Source of the DNA: Ascaris suum
Lineage: Eukaryota > Nematoda > Chromadorea > Rhabditida > Ascarididae
DNA: 64,000 bases
Direction of reading: 5' to 3'
Assembly: GCA_013433145.1 (NCBI GenBank)
Contig: CM024175.1
Coordinates: 9,904,516 to 9,968,515, forward strand
Both the position numbers and the translations under genes were made by a program. Each line of letters starts with the position of its first letter. Positions within the stretch are counted from its first letter, which is position 1. The notes under the pieces were generated by a model. That model worked only from the letters and a program-made list of their open reading frames with translations, ran no database searches and had not been told where the DNA came from. Shown here one piece after another: positions 13,723 through 25,490 of this stretch.

Positions 13723-15977
13723 TATATACTATATATATATATAATTTTTTAAAAATAGGTACTATAACGTTCTGTCGAATCTCATTCAACATCTTGACTA
13801 AGGTAATATATGGAAAACTTTTATTGTTGGAATTCGCCAGTATTCGTTTGGAATTTCATTCTTTCGAAACAAATGCAACTCTGTAGGCTTGAGGTCATTA
13901 GTTGACAACTTCATTGTTATTTTTGATATAGGTGGGATATATGAGAACAGTTGGACGTATAACGATGACATGAGGTGTTGCTTTGTTTTTGTAGAGTAGT
14001 TGTTTTATTTTCGAAGCAGAAGATTGCATTCGACAATTTAACGTGGCCAGAAATTCTAATCTTCTCATGAAAATCACTTTTAGCAAATCGATGGTGAAAT
14101 TCGATCGATTTAGCAATTCTTGTGGTTGCTCTCTTTCGTTAAATTACAGAATTGACGGTTGACATTAAGTTCTGGAACTATAGAACTTTATCGATGTTGA
14201 TTATAAGTGGCTGTTGACCTCTTTAACAAGGCAGTTACCCATTGGTACTTAAAAAAACAATCAAAAATGAGTTCTTCACTTTGAATGAGGGATATCTTAT
14301 GCAGCAAACCTTACAACCAACTTACTTGTGCTCAATTTTTGCATCTTGGCAAAGTTTGAGTAACGATAGCAACATTTCAACTTACTATATGTGAATATAA
14401 TCAAAATTTTAGGCGTGAATTAAGCGTATTTGGTGTTAACGTTTGTGCTATTGAACCTGGTTTCTTCAGTACGCCAATGGTGAATATGGATAATATAGAG
14501 GAGAAGTTGCACATTGTATGGGAGAATATTTCCGACGAATTAAAACAACAATACGGAAAAAAATATCTCAATTATTGTATGTTTTTTGAATTATTTTCTC
14601 GAGAAATCATTAAATTCTTTCATATTTTTTTATTGCTCAACTATATTCATTTAAAAGAAAGTTGATTTTTTTTTAAAGTTGCATGTTATGAACAATTCAT
14701 TTGCACTAATATCGATTGATTATTATAATTATGATACGCAGCCATTCTTGTTATATTATTTAAGGATTGTGATCATTTGTATTTATAGTTTTCAAAAATT
14801 TCTTCGGTAGGCAATTCAAATATTTTCTACCTCATTTAAGAGATATTCCAATATCTTGATCGAGTTATTACATACTTCTAGTTATTACATATTGAGTGGG
14901 ATATTGAAATTACTCTTGACTATATTCTCTTAAAACATGGAACTAGTTTCGACTCATTTGATATGCCATGGGCTCATTCATAGAAAAATCGTTTTCATTT
15001 GAATTAAATTTATTCTACTATTATTTTCAGAATTTTTGTTGAATTCAATTTAATAAGTAGCTGAGTGTATCGTTGTTTTTTAAGGCACTCTTGTTTCCGT
15101 CATATTTCAGCTGATACAATGAGATTATTAGTATAAATGCTTATGTTCATCGATAAGGTAAGGAACTGATTTAGTAGCTATTTCCCGCTAGTTGATCGTA
15201 TAGGTCGACTTAAGTGGGACTTACTTGCTCACCATTCCTCTTTTCTCTTTTCTATTTGTGGAATGTTATCGATGCAACAAATTAGTCTCAATTTTTAGTA
15301 ATAGACTATATGAGAGAATTTCTGAGGGGAATCTGCTCGTCACATACTGAATGGGTCGTCGATGCGCACTTCCATGCGCTTACATCGAGATATCCACGTG
15401 TCCGTTATCGAATTGGAATTGACGCTCTTTTATGGTTGTTTTTTTTTTCGTTTTTATTATTATGCACTGAATACAATAATCTTTCAATAGTGTGGATGAC
15501 TTCTTATAAATACAGGTAGAAGAGAGAAATATCTAATAAAAGAATCGACTTGAACTTAGCATTTACACTTATAGTTATTCAGTCTTTTCAATTTCATATT
15601 GCCGACTTAGGTTTTTAACCGTTTACGAGTAACCACAATAATATTCCTTGGTATTTTTCACCTTGTATGAATTTCGACTTTCGAACGTAACCATTTACAC
15701 CTAGCGTCCTGCTCGATATTACGCCTATGTTGATCAAAGTTGTTTAATGCAAGGAAAAAAATGCTTGCTGTGAGAATTCTCCATACACCAAATACATAAT
15801 CTTTGCATCGTTTGATCGTCGCTCCATCTTATTTAATTCCCTGAATATGCTTCTAGGTTTCTTCCGCTCTCATATCTACCGTCATCAATAACCGATAAGT
15901 TTTTACAAATATTTACGTATATAACAGGTGCTCCGAAACCATCAATTCCTTCTAGTTGTTTATGCCGCTCAACTTGA
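8103..15977 (+). CDS. Short-chain dehydrogenase/reductase, paralogue 2 (complete)
   Basis: Complete eight-exon classical SDR, 338 aa. Exons: 8103-8232, 8954-9027, 9919-10054, 12156-12309, 13441-13548, 14413-14576, 15305-15434, 15857-15977, all in phase. Residues 2-18 form a hydrophobic anchor. TGCDSGFG (39-46) is the NAD(P) loop, NNAG lies at 120-123, and Ser173, Tyr186 and Lys190 (YSVSK) form the catalytic set; an EPGFF motif follows. The layout fits a membrane-associated retinol/hydroxysteroid dehydrogenase-like enzyme, probably ER; the substrate is unknown. The ATG is chosen because paralogue 3 gives the same 44 residues up to the conserved GCDSG, and a TTTCAG site lies about 20 bases upstream. 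Odd points: the intron after exon 5 appears to use a GC donor and contains a long AT palindrome; intron 1 uses an AAG acceptor and intron 2 a GAG acceptor. Introns 3 and 4 exceed 1 kb and carry repeats. Confidence 0.93.
10703..10870 (-). repeat. Dispersed repeat, copy B (inverted, inside an intron)
   Basis: Reverse-complement copy of 6847-7013, lying in intron 3 of SDR paralogue 2. Just beyond it, at about 10873-11000, a motif (CGGAGT.CCAACTAAATGAATTT) and CTCCCATAAG units recur as short direct repeats, suggesting a composite or rearranged insertion. Confidence 0.65.
13202..13220. repeat. Poly(G) tract in intron 4 of SDR paralogue 2
   Basis: A run of 19 G. Similar long G or C runs occur at 22391, 24951, 28359, 44792, 45855 and 58737, so homopolymer G/C tracts are a recurrent feature of non-coding DNA here. 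Confidence 0.9.
13577..13743. repeat. (AT)n microsatellite with palindromic arms
   Basis: About 165 bp of AT dinucleotides. TATAGTATATAG-type units lie on the left side and CTATATACTATA-type units in the middle and on the right, so the tract can fold on itself. It starts 28 bases after the inferred GC donor of SDR paralogue 2 intron 5. Confidence 0.9.
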
Positions 15978-17485
15978 ACGTTGATCTAGCATGGAACGAT
16001 CTATCTATCGATCGGACTTTAGAAAGGTTTATTATGCTGTAAAATGAAGAATTTTTTTTTCGTCGGCTATATAATTTTGTGTTAAATGTTTAACGTAAAA
16101 TATTCAACTATTATGGAAGAATTTGGGCTGATTCGAAAAACTGCATTGTTGAACTATTTCATTTCAATATATCATTGTAATTCATTTTTCGAGCGGCATA
16201 CCTTTTCCAACATAGAATATTGTCATGTTGTCATATGAGAATAATTCCTTCCATATTTTTTTCTTATCTGTCCTCACAAAAGCGATGTTTACTTACTTTA
16301 TAATATGCCCAAAAATAGCACTTATTTAGATCTCAATGGATTTTAGGATTTTTTTTTTGAGGAAATGTTGATCGATTTCAGTGTTTTTGATTGTGTGAGA
16401 TCAATGCTCTCTTCCTTAAGAACTCCCTCTTGTAGAGCTCTAGAACTTAGATCCCGCCTACTTGTATTAACTTCATTTCAAAAAAGTGTGTACACATGTT
16501 GTTAAGTGAATGTTGTTCATGCGGCTTTATTCTTATAGTGTAATATAGAGAGTATATAATTCTCACAGGAAATTCATTGTTTACCATGCTATAGAAGTGA
16601 AAATGTTTAGGTCACATTTTATCCGTTCTTCTGTCGTCTATTGTAACCACATTCAAATCATATTTTTCCTTCATTCATCGAACTATGCCGATTCCTTTCA
16701 ACGTTACGGGACCATGCCTTATTCTTCATTATAAGTATCTCCAGGACAACTTTTGTCTGTCTATATGTATATTTTTTTTGTCAATTTATCTCATAAATTT
16801 AAATCGGAAATAGCTAAAGCTAGATTTATCAAATATGTACAGTATGACATAAACTATAACTTATATTTTCATATCATTTCTCATTCTGATTGATCAATTT
16901 CCATTGGAGTTAAATGCGTTTTGAAAAATCGATAAAATTAAATGTAAAATTAATCAATTTTTCTTTATTTTTGGTTTATTTTTCGGTTTATGAAGTTGAT
17001 TATGAGAGGTGGAATGTAAAGGTGCATATTATGACTGCTTCTATGATATGGCTCTAAATGGGACTTAATCCCAACAAATGAGTTGAATTTACCCACCTCT
17101 AAATGGATCAGGACTTAATCTAACAATCCCGACAAAATCTTTCAATGGAATGTTTAAGTCCGCACATTAAGCTTCCAATAATCTTGCGAAGAATAGCATA
17201 TTAGCTAATAAAACTTATTCACTTTGTGCGAGTATTGCATAGCAAATTGTTTACTCATTATAATTGTGCATGGTTTCGCATGCTCTTAGTTATTTTTACG
17301 AGCGTGTTCACCTAATAAGAGGAGGAGGCAAACGGAACATCCGGATAAATCCACATTTTCTGACATTGAGAAAAAAGATGAAACCATTGAGAGCTATTCC
17401 AATTTAACTGATTATTTATTTAACAATAGGTATAATGCAATAGATTTTCAGATAGAGACGTTTATTTGTTCGGCTATAAGTGTGA
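15978..17485. other. Intergenic region between convergent SDR genes
   Basis: Holds the 3' ends of SDR paralogue 2 (+) and paralogue 3 (-). No further ORF or RNA gene is supported; the stretch is AT-rich with short poly(T) runs. Confidence 0.5.
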
Positions 17486-20400
17486 TCACCTGCCAGATGC
17501 TTTAGTGACAGCCGGAACAGGAAATCCGACAATCGTTCTAACCAGCCATACGATGAAATCTTGTAATATTGGCGGCATGTATGAAAATGGTACAAACCTA
17601 AAATATCAAAATTATAGAATATGGGAACAAACTCATCGAACATGGCGATCTAATAATGGTATAAGGAAGCATGACGAACATACCCATTTCGGTGTCGCTG
17701 ATCGGCGTTTTTGTTTATATTCCAATGCAGAGGGCTCTGATAATTCTATACTTCGTTTAGAGGATTATCGAGGGGAAATACGAAACTTGTTTGATCTTCT
17801 TGGAGGAATGGAGAAGGCGAAGAGAGCGGATTTTCAAAAACTCTCGCAAAAAACTTTGAACTTTGCTCGATTCATTAAATTAAGCTTATCTTAGAAGGTT
17901 TTTATTATTCTCTTACCGTTATATAGAATTTTTTTTAAATTCCTATTACAAGCAATAGTTGATTAATGAGTGAATAATAGTTGATTAATGAATTAATGAG
18001 CAACTGTTCATAATAGTTGATTAATGACAATAATAGTTGATAATAATAATAATAATACTTGATAATAATAGTTGATTAATAATAATAATGAGCAATAGTT
18101 GATTAATAATGAGCAATAGTTGATTAATATGCAAATATCGTATCAAAATTTTGATCGCTAAAATCTTTGTCACCTATATTTATACAACTTTTCTGATGCA
18201 TATAATCATTTAATTTGAATTGGTTATTTTCTATTGTAATTTTGTATATTTAAAGGTTGAAATCTATTTATATATTTTCTAACTGTGAATGATGCTTAAT
18301 CAATAAATTAATATTTTTTTATTTGCATATTTCATGATTACCTAGAATTTTGAACATTCAGCGATTGAGTGATTGTTTCAATATAGTACTTAAGTATGGC
18401 TTATAGAAATAGAATTTATTAACGATGCGTTTCTTCAAGTAAATCTCTGTACTGTACTTACACTAGAAGTGAATCGTATCCGATACGGTAATATCGATAA
18501 GGGAATCGTGCTGTCGCTGCATGATAGTACGCATTCACAACCCATTCAGTATGCGTTGATGAAGTTGTAGATAATAATTTGATGGCGCAGTTGGTATCTA
18601 TAAATTAAGTTATAATTTTAGGTTGATATCAGGTTTTATGGCATAATATTTGCAGTAAAGAAGACTTTAAATACTCCACAATCTATTTTAAAACATCTTA
18701 CATTTTTCGATGAATTCATTGCCATATTGCTGTCGAATTCGATCACTGCTTTGTTCCCATAATGTTTTCGTCATACGTTCCACTTTTTCGTAGTTAATTA
18801 GCGCAGTAGAGAAGAAGCCTGGTTCTATGATGATCACCTCTACGCCGAACAATCGCAACTCTTGCCTATTATATATGGTTATTTAAGATCTTTATCAATA
18901 ATATGATATATTCAGATATCAACAACTAGGATCATTTTTGATAAAATTTGCATATAGTTCGGTAACGCTTCTTTGGACAATGTCATAGTTAGTCGAACTT
19001 GGCAATTTCTGAAAATTTCCATAAATAAACTGGTGTTTTTGCAGAGAAATTATTTGGTTTAGATTTGATGTTTCGATGAAAATAGATGAAAATATAGAAA
19101 ATACGAATAAAATAGGTGGTCTATAGATTATATTTATCTTTTAAAGTAAGAGGATGGGGTAATTGTTAGACTGTTTTTAATAGAAGTATAATAATAAATA
19201 GAGGTGCAAAAATTGCTTAATAACAGGAAATGGAATATTGGAACATTTGAATATGAATATAAGAAGAATGTAAGTACGACATATGACAGTGAAAAAAAAA
19301 ATTGAAAATATTTGAAAGAATATTGTCTAAAATATTTTTACATACCTTAAAACTTGGAAGTAACCTTGAATAGCATGTTTCGATATGGAATATGGGCCAG
19401 TACCAGGTATGTATCCTCGACAACAACTGCTAGTAATACCTATTATACGGCCCCTGAAATTTCTGATATGATCACACACACACATACGCATAAACAAACA
19501 ACATATATTAAACACTCGCTCGTAAAAGCGCTTGAATGTACACATAGATATCAAGTACATATATACAGACATACACAAACAAATTCTTTAGCTTTCATGT
19601 ATAACAGCATCGAGAATAAGGCTTCTGAAATGTGGGAAGTAATTGAATTGAATAAGAAACATCAGAAAAATATTGCATATCTCTCGATCAGCATAAAAGA
19701 AATGAATAGAAGTATGACGATTGGTTGAATTTCTCGAAACAAGCTAAGTGTAAAAGTAAATCATAATGCTAGAAAGTCTTAAATATGAGAATAAATCTTT
19801 TTTTTTTGTTGTTGTTGTTGATTTCAAGGTGGTTTTATTCAAATAGTATTGAAAGGAAGAAAAAAGATAGTGGAAAATTCTCCGAGCACAATGATTTTAT
19901 TAACATTATATAGCACTGAAAAAAAAAAGCAAAATTAAGCTACACTCGATTCTTTATTATACCTTCAATGAGGAAGTTTATTTAGTGCGTTCTATTCAAA
20001 GGAAGATGATAGAACGTCTATCACAATTGCTAAATCTTATCAATTCCAATATACGACTGGAAAAAAATCACTAAAGATTTCAAGTTTCCTGTGTGATATG
20101 TCACAAATTTTGCAATGTTGCTTGCATTTTTCTTGCAGCTGCGACCATACAATTGCAATTTCGATGCAATTTGCATACATGCACAATAAAGTTGAAAAGA
20201 GCTATCTTCGTTGGATATAGAATGCACCAACAAAAAAGTCAGGTAAAGAGCACTTCCAATATTCATAAATCTTCGAAGAGTTTGCCAATTGAATTGAAGA
20301 GCATACCTGCTTGCTTTAATGAGGTCTTTGAATGCATGAGTAACTCGAATAGCTCCGTATGTGTTCACCTCGACTACTTCTTTGTAATCCTCAAGCCGCA

Positions 20401-21408
20401 AGAAATCATCGAAAGCAGAATTACCAAGAATGCCCGCATTATTAATTAAATTATATAGATCTGTAACTTGTCACTATATATATTCCATCAACACAATATT
20501 TCACCGGCAATTTTGTGGGAATATAGGAACTCTGTATGGAATCATCAGCGCATAGAATCGTTAAAGAATTTAAAATAAAGTCACTAGAGATACGGAATTA
20601 AGGTCAAGGGCATTCACGTAGTTGAAATCGATTTCAGGCAAGCAGGTTATAGATTGGCGAATTCGATTTCAGGTAAGCAGGTCGCACATCAGAAAAGAAA
20701 CCATTATACAGCTTCGAACCATTATACAAAAGAAACCATTATACAAAAGACACGGTGTTCTTACTTGAATGAAGATTCCCTGAAGCGTATATAACACTAT
20801 CGTACGCAGATGCGCACAAATAAGATAAGAAGACCCGTCTACGAGATGCGTATTAAATAGTGTTATAATGGATGTTCTTGAAAATATGAGCGAATATTTT
20901 TTTGAAAATGGCAATAAAAAGAGTATGCAAGTATATATGATAGACTCCTTCTATATATGATAGACTCTTAAGTTGAAATTGATGGTCGAACAACCTTGAT
21001 TCGTCTCTTCGAGAGTTTTTTCAACAAATGTGACACCTCTTTGAACGCTTATATCGCTTGTAACGTCCATTATGAACGCATACAATCGACCCGTTGCTGT
21101 TTTGACGCTTTTCGATTGTAGTAAATCTACTCCCTGAAATATTTTGTAAAATTCTATAGGTGATTTTAATTATTTATATGTATCAGATTGCGATAATTCG
21201 TTAAAATTCACTTTTATTTGTATAATTATGCTCAAAAGAGATTAGCATTTGCTCATCTACAGTAAACTATACGAGTATCACAGTTACTGCGTTTGAGGAT
21301 TACAATTCCTAAATCACCTGACGCCGAAATAATGGTAGATTCTATGAAAAGATGTTGAGAGGTGAAAAGATGTAGATGAAAAGATGTCGATTGATGATTT
21401 CTTTACGA

Positions 21409-21453
<45 letters not shown>

Positions 21454-22424
21454 TCTTTCTTTCTCTCTCTCTCTCTCTCTTCTCTCTCAAAAAGACCGAT
21501 AATTCAAAAGTTGATTGTAAATTTCAAAGTTATTTATATTTCTTCATTATTTCATCTTCTTATGCATCCATGTGGATAATTTACCTACTAACGATCGAAG
21601 AAATTTTTATTTTCACCTATAAATTATACAAAATGAATGCAATATTATTTGCTATGAAAAAAGAAAAATCGGTTGAAATGCTTACTTGTTGAGTGCGACA
21701 TGAGGCGAAAACAGTCATTCCATTATCGAGGCATTTCAACGCTAAATCGAAACCGAATCCTTCAATATTATCGTATTTTAATGTTTTCATTCGAATTTTT
21801 GTCACTGTATAAATACCGGGAGATAAAATTTCCGGTAGAGAGCTATTTGCAAGTGAACTTATTTTATTGCAACATCATAGCTAATCATTGATGGAGTTAG
21901 AGAGCCTATAATATATCATCTGATCACTTTGTATTGAAAGTAATTCAATGATTAAGCAACCAATTGCTTCACTCCTCACAATCATCATTGGTGAAAAAGC
22001 TTAACATATGGTTTTCTCGAAATTGATTCTTTGTGTAAATGGTGAGCGACGTGAACGATTAGCCTTCAAGAAGTGGGCAAAAGAACTCAGTCAGAATTCC
22101 TTAAGTGGATTTATGGGTGATCGTGGTTGCACTGAAGCTCAAAATTTAAAATGGAGACTCAAAATTAGCTTTCGCAAAAAAAATCTACTATTATTGACTC
22201 CGACTTCGGAAAAAGGAAGTCAATATTTGGTCTCTGAACCCTCGCATAGCAAATATTTGACCCTGTATTCAGCTAAGCAGTCCATTCTTCAGTGGACTGC
22301 TGAAAGCCAAGCCGGAGAATTGCGCTTCACCAGTAAAAATTCAGACCGAGTAAATTTTCTACTGCCGCTTCAGGAGGAAGGAAAAGTGAAGGGGGGGGGG
22401 ACATTTAAGAGACAAAATTTCAGC

Positions 22425-22475
<51 letters not shown>

Positions 22476-22769
22476 AAAAAATGGGAAATATAAACTTTAT
22501 TGCTAATGATGTTACAAAAAACTACGGTTAAGAAAAAAAGATGCCACAAAATATGTACTACTGTGCTATAAAATAACAGTGATATGCGATGAATAAACAA
22601 ATATATGAAAGTTTGTTGCTAATTAAAATATTGGCTAACCGCTGTCGCATCCGGTAATAAGTATTGCCTTTTGTGCAATACGCTTCACTCGTAACCGTCG
22701 AATCACCAGTCGATCGACAAAAATTACGGTTAAGAAAAATGCCACACACAATGCGATTATTGATATCAT
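17486..22769 (-). CDS. Short-chain dehydrogenase/reductase, paralogue 3 (complete)
   Basis: Complete eight-exon SDR read on the minus strand: 22769-22640, 21759-21686, 21133-20995, 20460-20307, 19453-19346, 18865-18702, 18597-18462, 17597-17486. Total 338 aa, all phases consistent. The hydrophobic N-terminus is followed by TGCDSGFG (39-46), NNAG (121-124), Ser174, Tyr187 and Lys191 (YSISK), and EPGFF. The last exon (112 nt, the same length as in paralogue 1) encodes a hydrophobic, possibly membrane-associated tail (FIVWLVRTIVGF). An upstream in-frame ATG at 22841 would add 24 residues; 22769 is preferred because it matches paralogue 2 exactly. The third exon is one codon longer than in the others. 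Same family and likely role as its two neighbours. Its last intron holds an AATAGTTGATTAATGAG minisatellite, intron 1 an (AT)n tract and a CT-rich tract. Confidence 0.92.
17950..18130. repeat. Degenerate minisatellite (AATAGTTGATTAATGA units)
   Basis: At least seven imperfect copies of an AATAGTTGATTAATGA-like unit with interspersed TAA runs, in the last intron of SDR paralogue 3. Confidence 0.85.
20643..20970. repeat. Cluster of short direct repeats in an SDR intron
   Basis: In intron 3 of paralogue 3: two copies of a CGATTTCAGG.AAGCAGGT unit, three of ACCATTATACA with flanks (about 20698-20747), and two of TATATATGATAGACTC (about 20933-20968). Local slippage-type duplications with no apparent function. 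Confidence 0.75.
21411..21488. repeat. (CT)n polypyrimidine microsatellite
   Basis: About 78 bp, almost pure pyrimidine on + (TCTC with a few TTCTTT interruptions), in intron 1 of SDR paralogue 3, near the second exon at 21686-21759. Confidence 0.9.
22391..22473. repeat. G10 run and (AT)n microsatellite
   Basis: Ten G at 22391-22400, then an (AT)n stretch at 22428-22473, in intron 1 of SDR paralogue 3. An open frame runs through it on + but ends in an artefactual Ile-Tyr repeat. Confidence 0.9.
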
Positions 22770-22841
22770 CTTAATGTTGTTTATGAAATGCAATATTATA
22801 TTTGATTTTGATTTATTGTATTTATTGATTGCATCCGTCAT

Positions 22842-24700
22842 TAGCTTGAAGCACCTTCGATGTGAAAATCATGCACAGAGGTGAAGAGGTAGTGTGTAAG
22901 TTAAATGGAGGGTGAACGGTTGGGGGCGAGTGGAAGATATTATCGTTGAAATCAGCATAACACTTCAGCATTCCTTGAAAAGCCACTCAAAACAATATAA
23001 CATCATATGATTTATATTGTTTTGTGTGTTAAGGAATCGAATATTTTTCTGTTACGGCGGTACGGAGTTTGACCACTGGAAATAAATCCTATGGGGATGA
23101 ACCTTTTTATAAACGTGCTCCCCACCTCTCTTGAGCCAACAGAAAAAAAAACCTATAGAAATTGAATGAATGCAAATTTTGCAACGAAATGTGACTAGTT
23201 AAACACATTTGAATGCAACTGAAATAGTTGATGAACGATATAAAGAAAAACTGCAAAATTTCTATCATTTTTTAAAACGATCGCTAAATAGACAGTCTAC
23301 AAAAATCGAAACAGCTGAAAAACTGTTCGCCATTCTATTGCTCGCCAATATTTTAAAAATTATTAGAGGAGAATATTTTTGAGAAGAACAACACAGAGAA
23401 AGAGCAATATTCATCAACATATATCTCTATGGTCGAATATTGCGCAAACGGTCGGAACTTTTGAATAGAAGTCTATAGAGCAGCGATCGTATAATAAAGG
23501 TGAGGAACGAGTCAGAAAATGATCATGATCTTGTAATAGACGTTATAAACTCGATTATGCATACGAAAGAAATAAAGCGAAGAACGGAACGAATAATGTC
23601 ATCGGAACACTAACGCGATGGAGACGTTGACGGCAAGGAAACGAATTTCCACCTCGACACGTGACCTACGCTCGTGTTGATAAATTGCGCATTGGTTTTA
23701 ATCGGCTATTCCACTCTTATTTTTGCTGCGGTGATTTTTATCGCCGAAAAACTCACAAAAGAAAATGTTGTGTCGAAAAAAACGGACTAATTTTAAGAAA
23801 ACAGAGCAGGTATACAATCCCCAAAAATTGGCACCCTCGTATCCCTAATAAAACCTATGGCTATAATTCTCCTTCAAATATTGATTCGACTTCATGCTGT
23901 TAGAGTCGCTATGAGTTTATAGGCCAAAATATAAGTTATAACCATGTTATGCTTGTTGTCGTTTATAAGTTGGTCTTCTACGTAGATATGCATGACATTT
24001 GCGTCCGGCGCATGCTGCCTGACTCTCCATCAGTAACGATTTGCCACCCAGAAAAGCTATGTCGTTGAAGCCTGACGAGTATGACCAATATCATAGGATA
24101 ATCACATGAACCCAATTTCACTACTACTGGCCAGACTGCAGATGAACTACTGACATATGGGTATCTCAACTAATTTACATATGCAAGCTTTTTTTCCACA
24201 ATCGATCAAGCAGGAAAATTTCCGACCAATATTTTGTGCAGCAGCATAGTTCCTTTTAAAAAATGAATTATTAGGCAATTAGAGCTACATTTGAATATTC
24301 GATCAAGCAGGTGAATTGAAGTGCAACGATCGATATGATGTCATCCTCCTCTCGTTTAAATAGTGTGGTTACACGGGCTGACCCGGAAGTTGCAATGCGT
24401 TGTTCCGCGACCAATATATATTCATCACGCTTCCGCGTTTCCAGCCATTTCTTTTTTTGATTTGGATCAGAATCTTGGTTACAAATATATGAGAATTTCG
24501 CCGAAGTTGTCAGACAGTGATCTGAGCACTTCTCCTCACCACCATCGAACTCCAGAGTGATCAAAGCCGTTAATTTTTAAGAAAGGAGTACTGTTGAGGA
24601 TGCATCTCGCGGCGAACTGTCGCTATTCAGCGAACTAAAAGAAAGAAAATCGCAAATTTAAAATGCCATTGAGTGCAATCCAAAAAGTCCGCTAATCGAC
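22842..24700. other. Intergenic, no supported gene
   Basis: Upstream flank of SDR paralogue 3 and left flank of the transposase fossil. Short ORFs on both strands show no recognisable motif or splice context. The left end of the fossil element may reach into the last few hundred bases. Confidence 0.4.
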
Positions 24701-24714
24701 TTTTTTTGGAACTA

Positions 24715-25490
24715 AGAACCCTAAAATCCAGTGCCGAGTGCATTCTTCAGGAAGAAGCTGCCAAGCCCTACCACTCAGAACTATTACATGGTTTATTCTG
24801 ACTTAAGATGACTTCGATAGAAGAGCTGAATTTTGCGAAACTTTGCTGGAGATGATAAGAAAATGCGTCGACATTAAGAGAATTTTGCGGCCTGATGAAG
24901 CACTTTTCCAGCTATGAATCATCATAATGTCGTGTACTGGTCTGATGCAACCCCCCCCCCCCCCCTCCAACCTCAGACAATCGATTGAGAACTTAATGCT
25001 CATCGGCTCGTCTTCTGGATAGGAATCTGATCGGGGAGCGTTCTAGGATTCCTGTTTTTTTTTTTGAGAAAACTGAGGACGCGAATTCCTACCTGGAGAT
25101 GTTTAGTGGTGACTTTCGTAAAACAACAGGCTTTTATGTCCATGTATGATGGGATTTCGGCTCACTACATAAATGTGCGCGGCGCTTCTTCGATGAAAAT
25201 ACTTCTCACCTTTGGAGTGAAAGAAGAGGGATCATCGAATAGCGACCGAGACGCTCAGATTTCACGCCCTACCCCGATTTTTTCCGCTCAGATTTCCTAA
25301 AGAACCATATGCCTGCGTAGAGGCGCTGCTCTGTGGACGTTCTCGGAAGCCGAGTTGGAGGATCGTTATCTCACGTGGAAAAAATTTATTGCAGCACGTG
25401 TTCGATGCAATGCCAAAACCACGTGAGAAAGTACAATAAGCTCGATGGCGCTCAGTGGAAATTGCGTTGATCAGTACTCATTCTAGTTTA
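24715..25490 (+). pseudogene. Decayed DDE transposase (Tc1/mariner superfamily)
   Basis: Not a working gene: the similarity hops between frames and is cut by stops and a poly(C) tract at 24951-24965. In order: a helix-turn-helix tail and linker-like piece around 24718-24800; DDFDRRAEFCE (from 24807) followed by RPDEALFQL, carrying the first catalytic Asp at about 24894; MNHHNVVYWSDATP (24914-24955); a LIG...FFFE piece with a SYLEM-like motif (about 25025-25100); a DGISAHY block with the second Asp (about 25148); FFDEN...ERRGIIE; then RPRRSDFTP.PDFF with the third acidic site (about 25258) and FLKNH; and a degraded C-terminal helix to about 25490. The block order is that of IS630/Tc1/mariner-type transposases with a DGAPPHY motif. 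Spacing between the second and third acidic sites is about 36-37 residues. Terminal inverted repeats were not found. Confidence 0.75.

Noticed and set aside
17466..17894. 142-codon open frame on +
   Set aside because: It overlaps in antisense the last coding exon of SDR paralogue 3 (17597-17486), whose phase and paralogue match are solid. The remainder lies in that gene's intron and has no recognisable motif.
22008..22493. 161-codon open frame on +
   Set aside because: It lies within intron 1 of SDR paralogue 3 on the opposite strand, contains a G run, and ends in an Ile-Tyr repeat from an AT microsatellite. No domain was seen. A nested transposon remnant remains possible.
24271..24564. 97-codon open frame on -
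   Set aside because: It lies left of the transposase fossil on the other strand, with no motif and no start or splice context.
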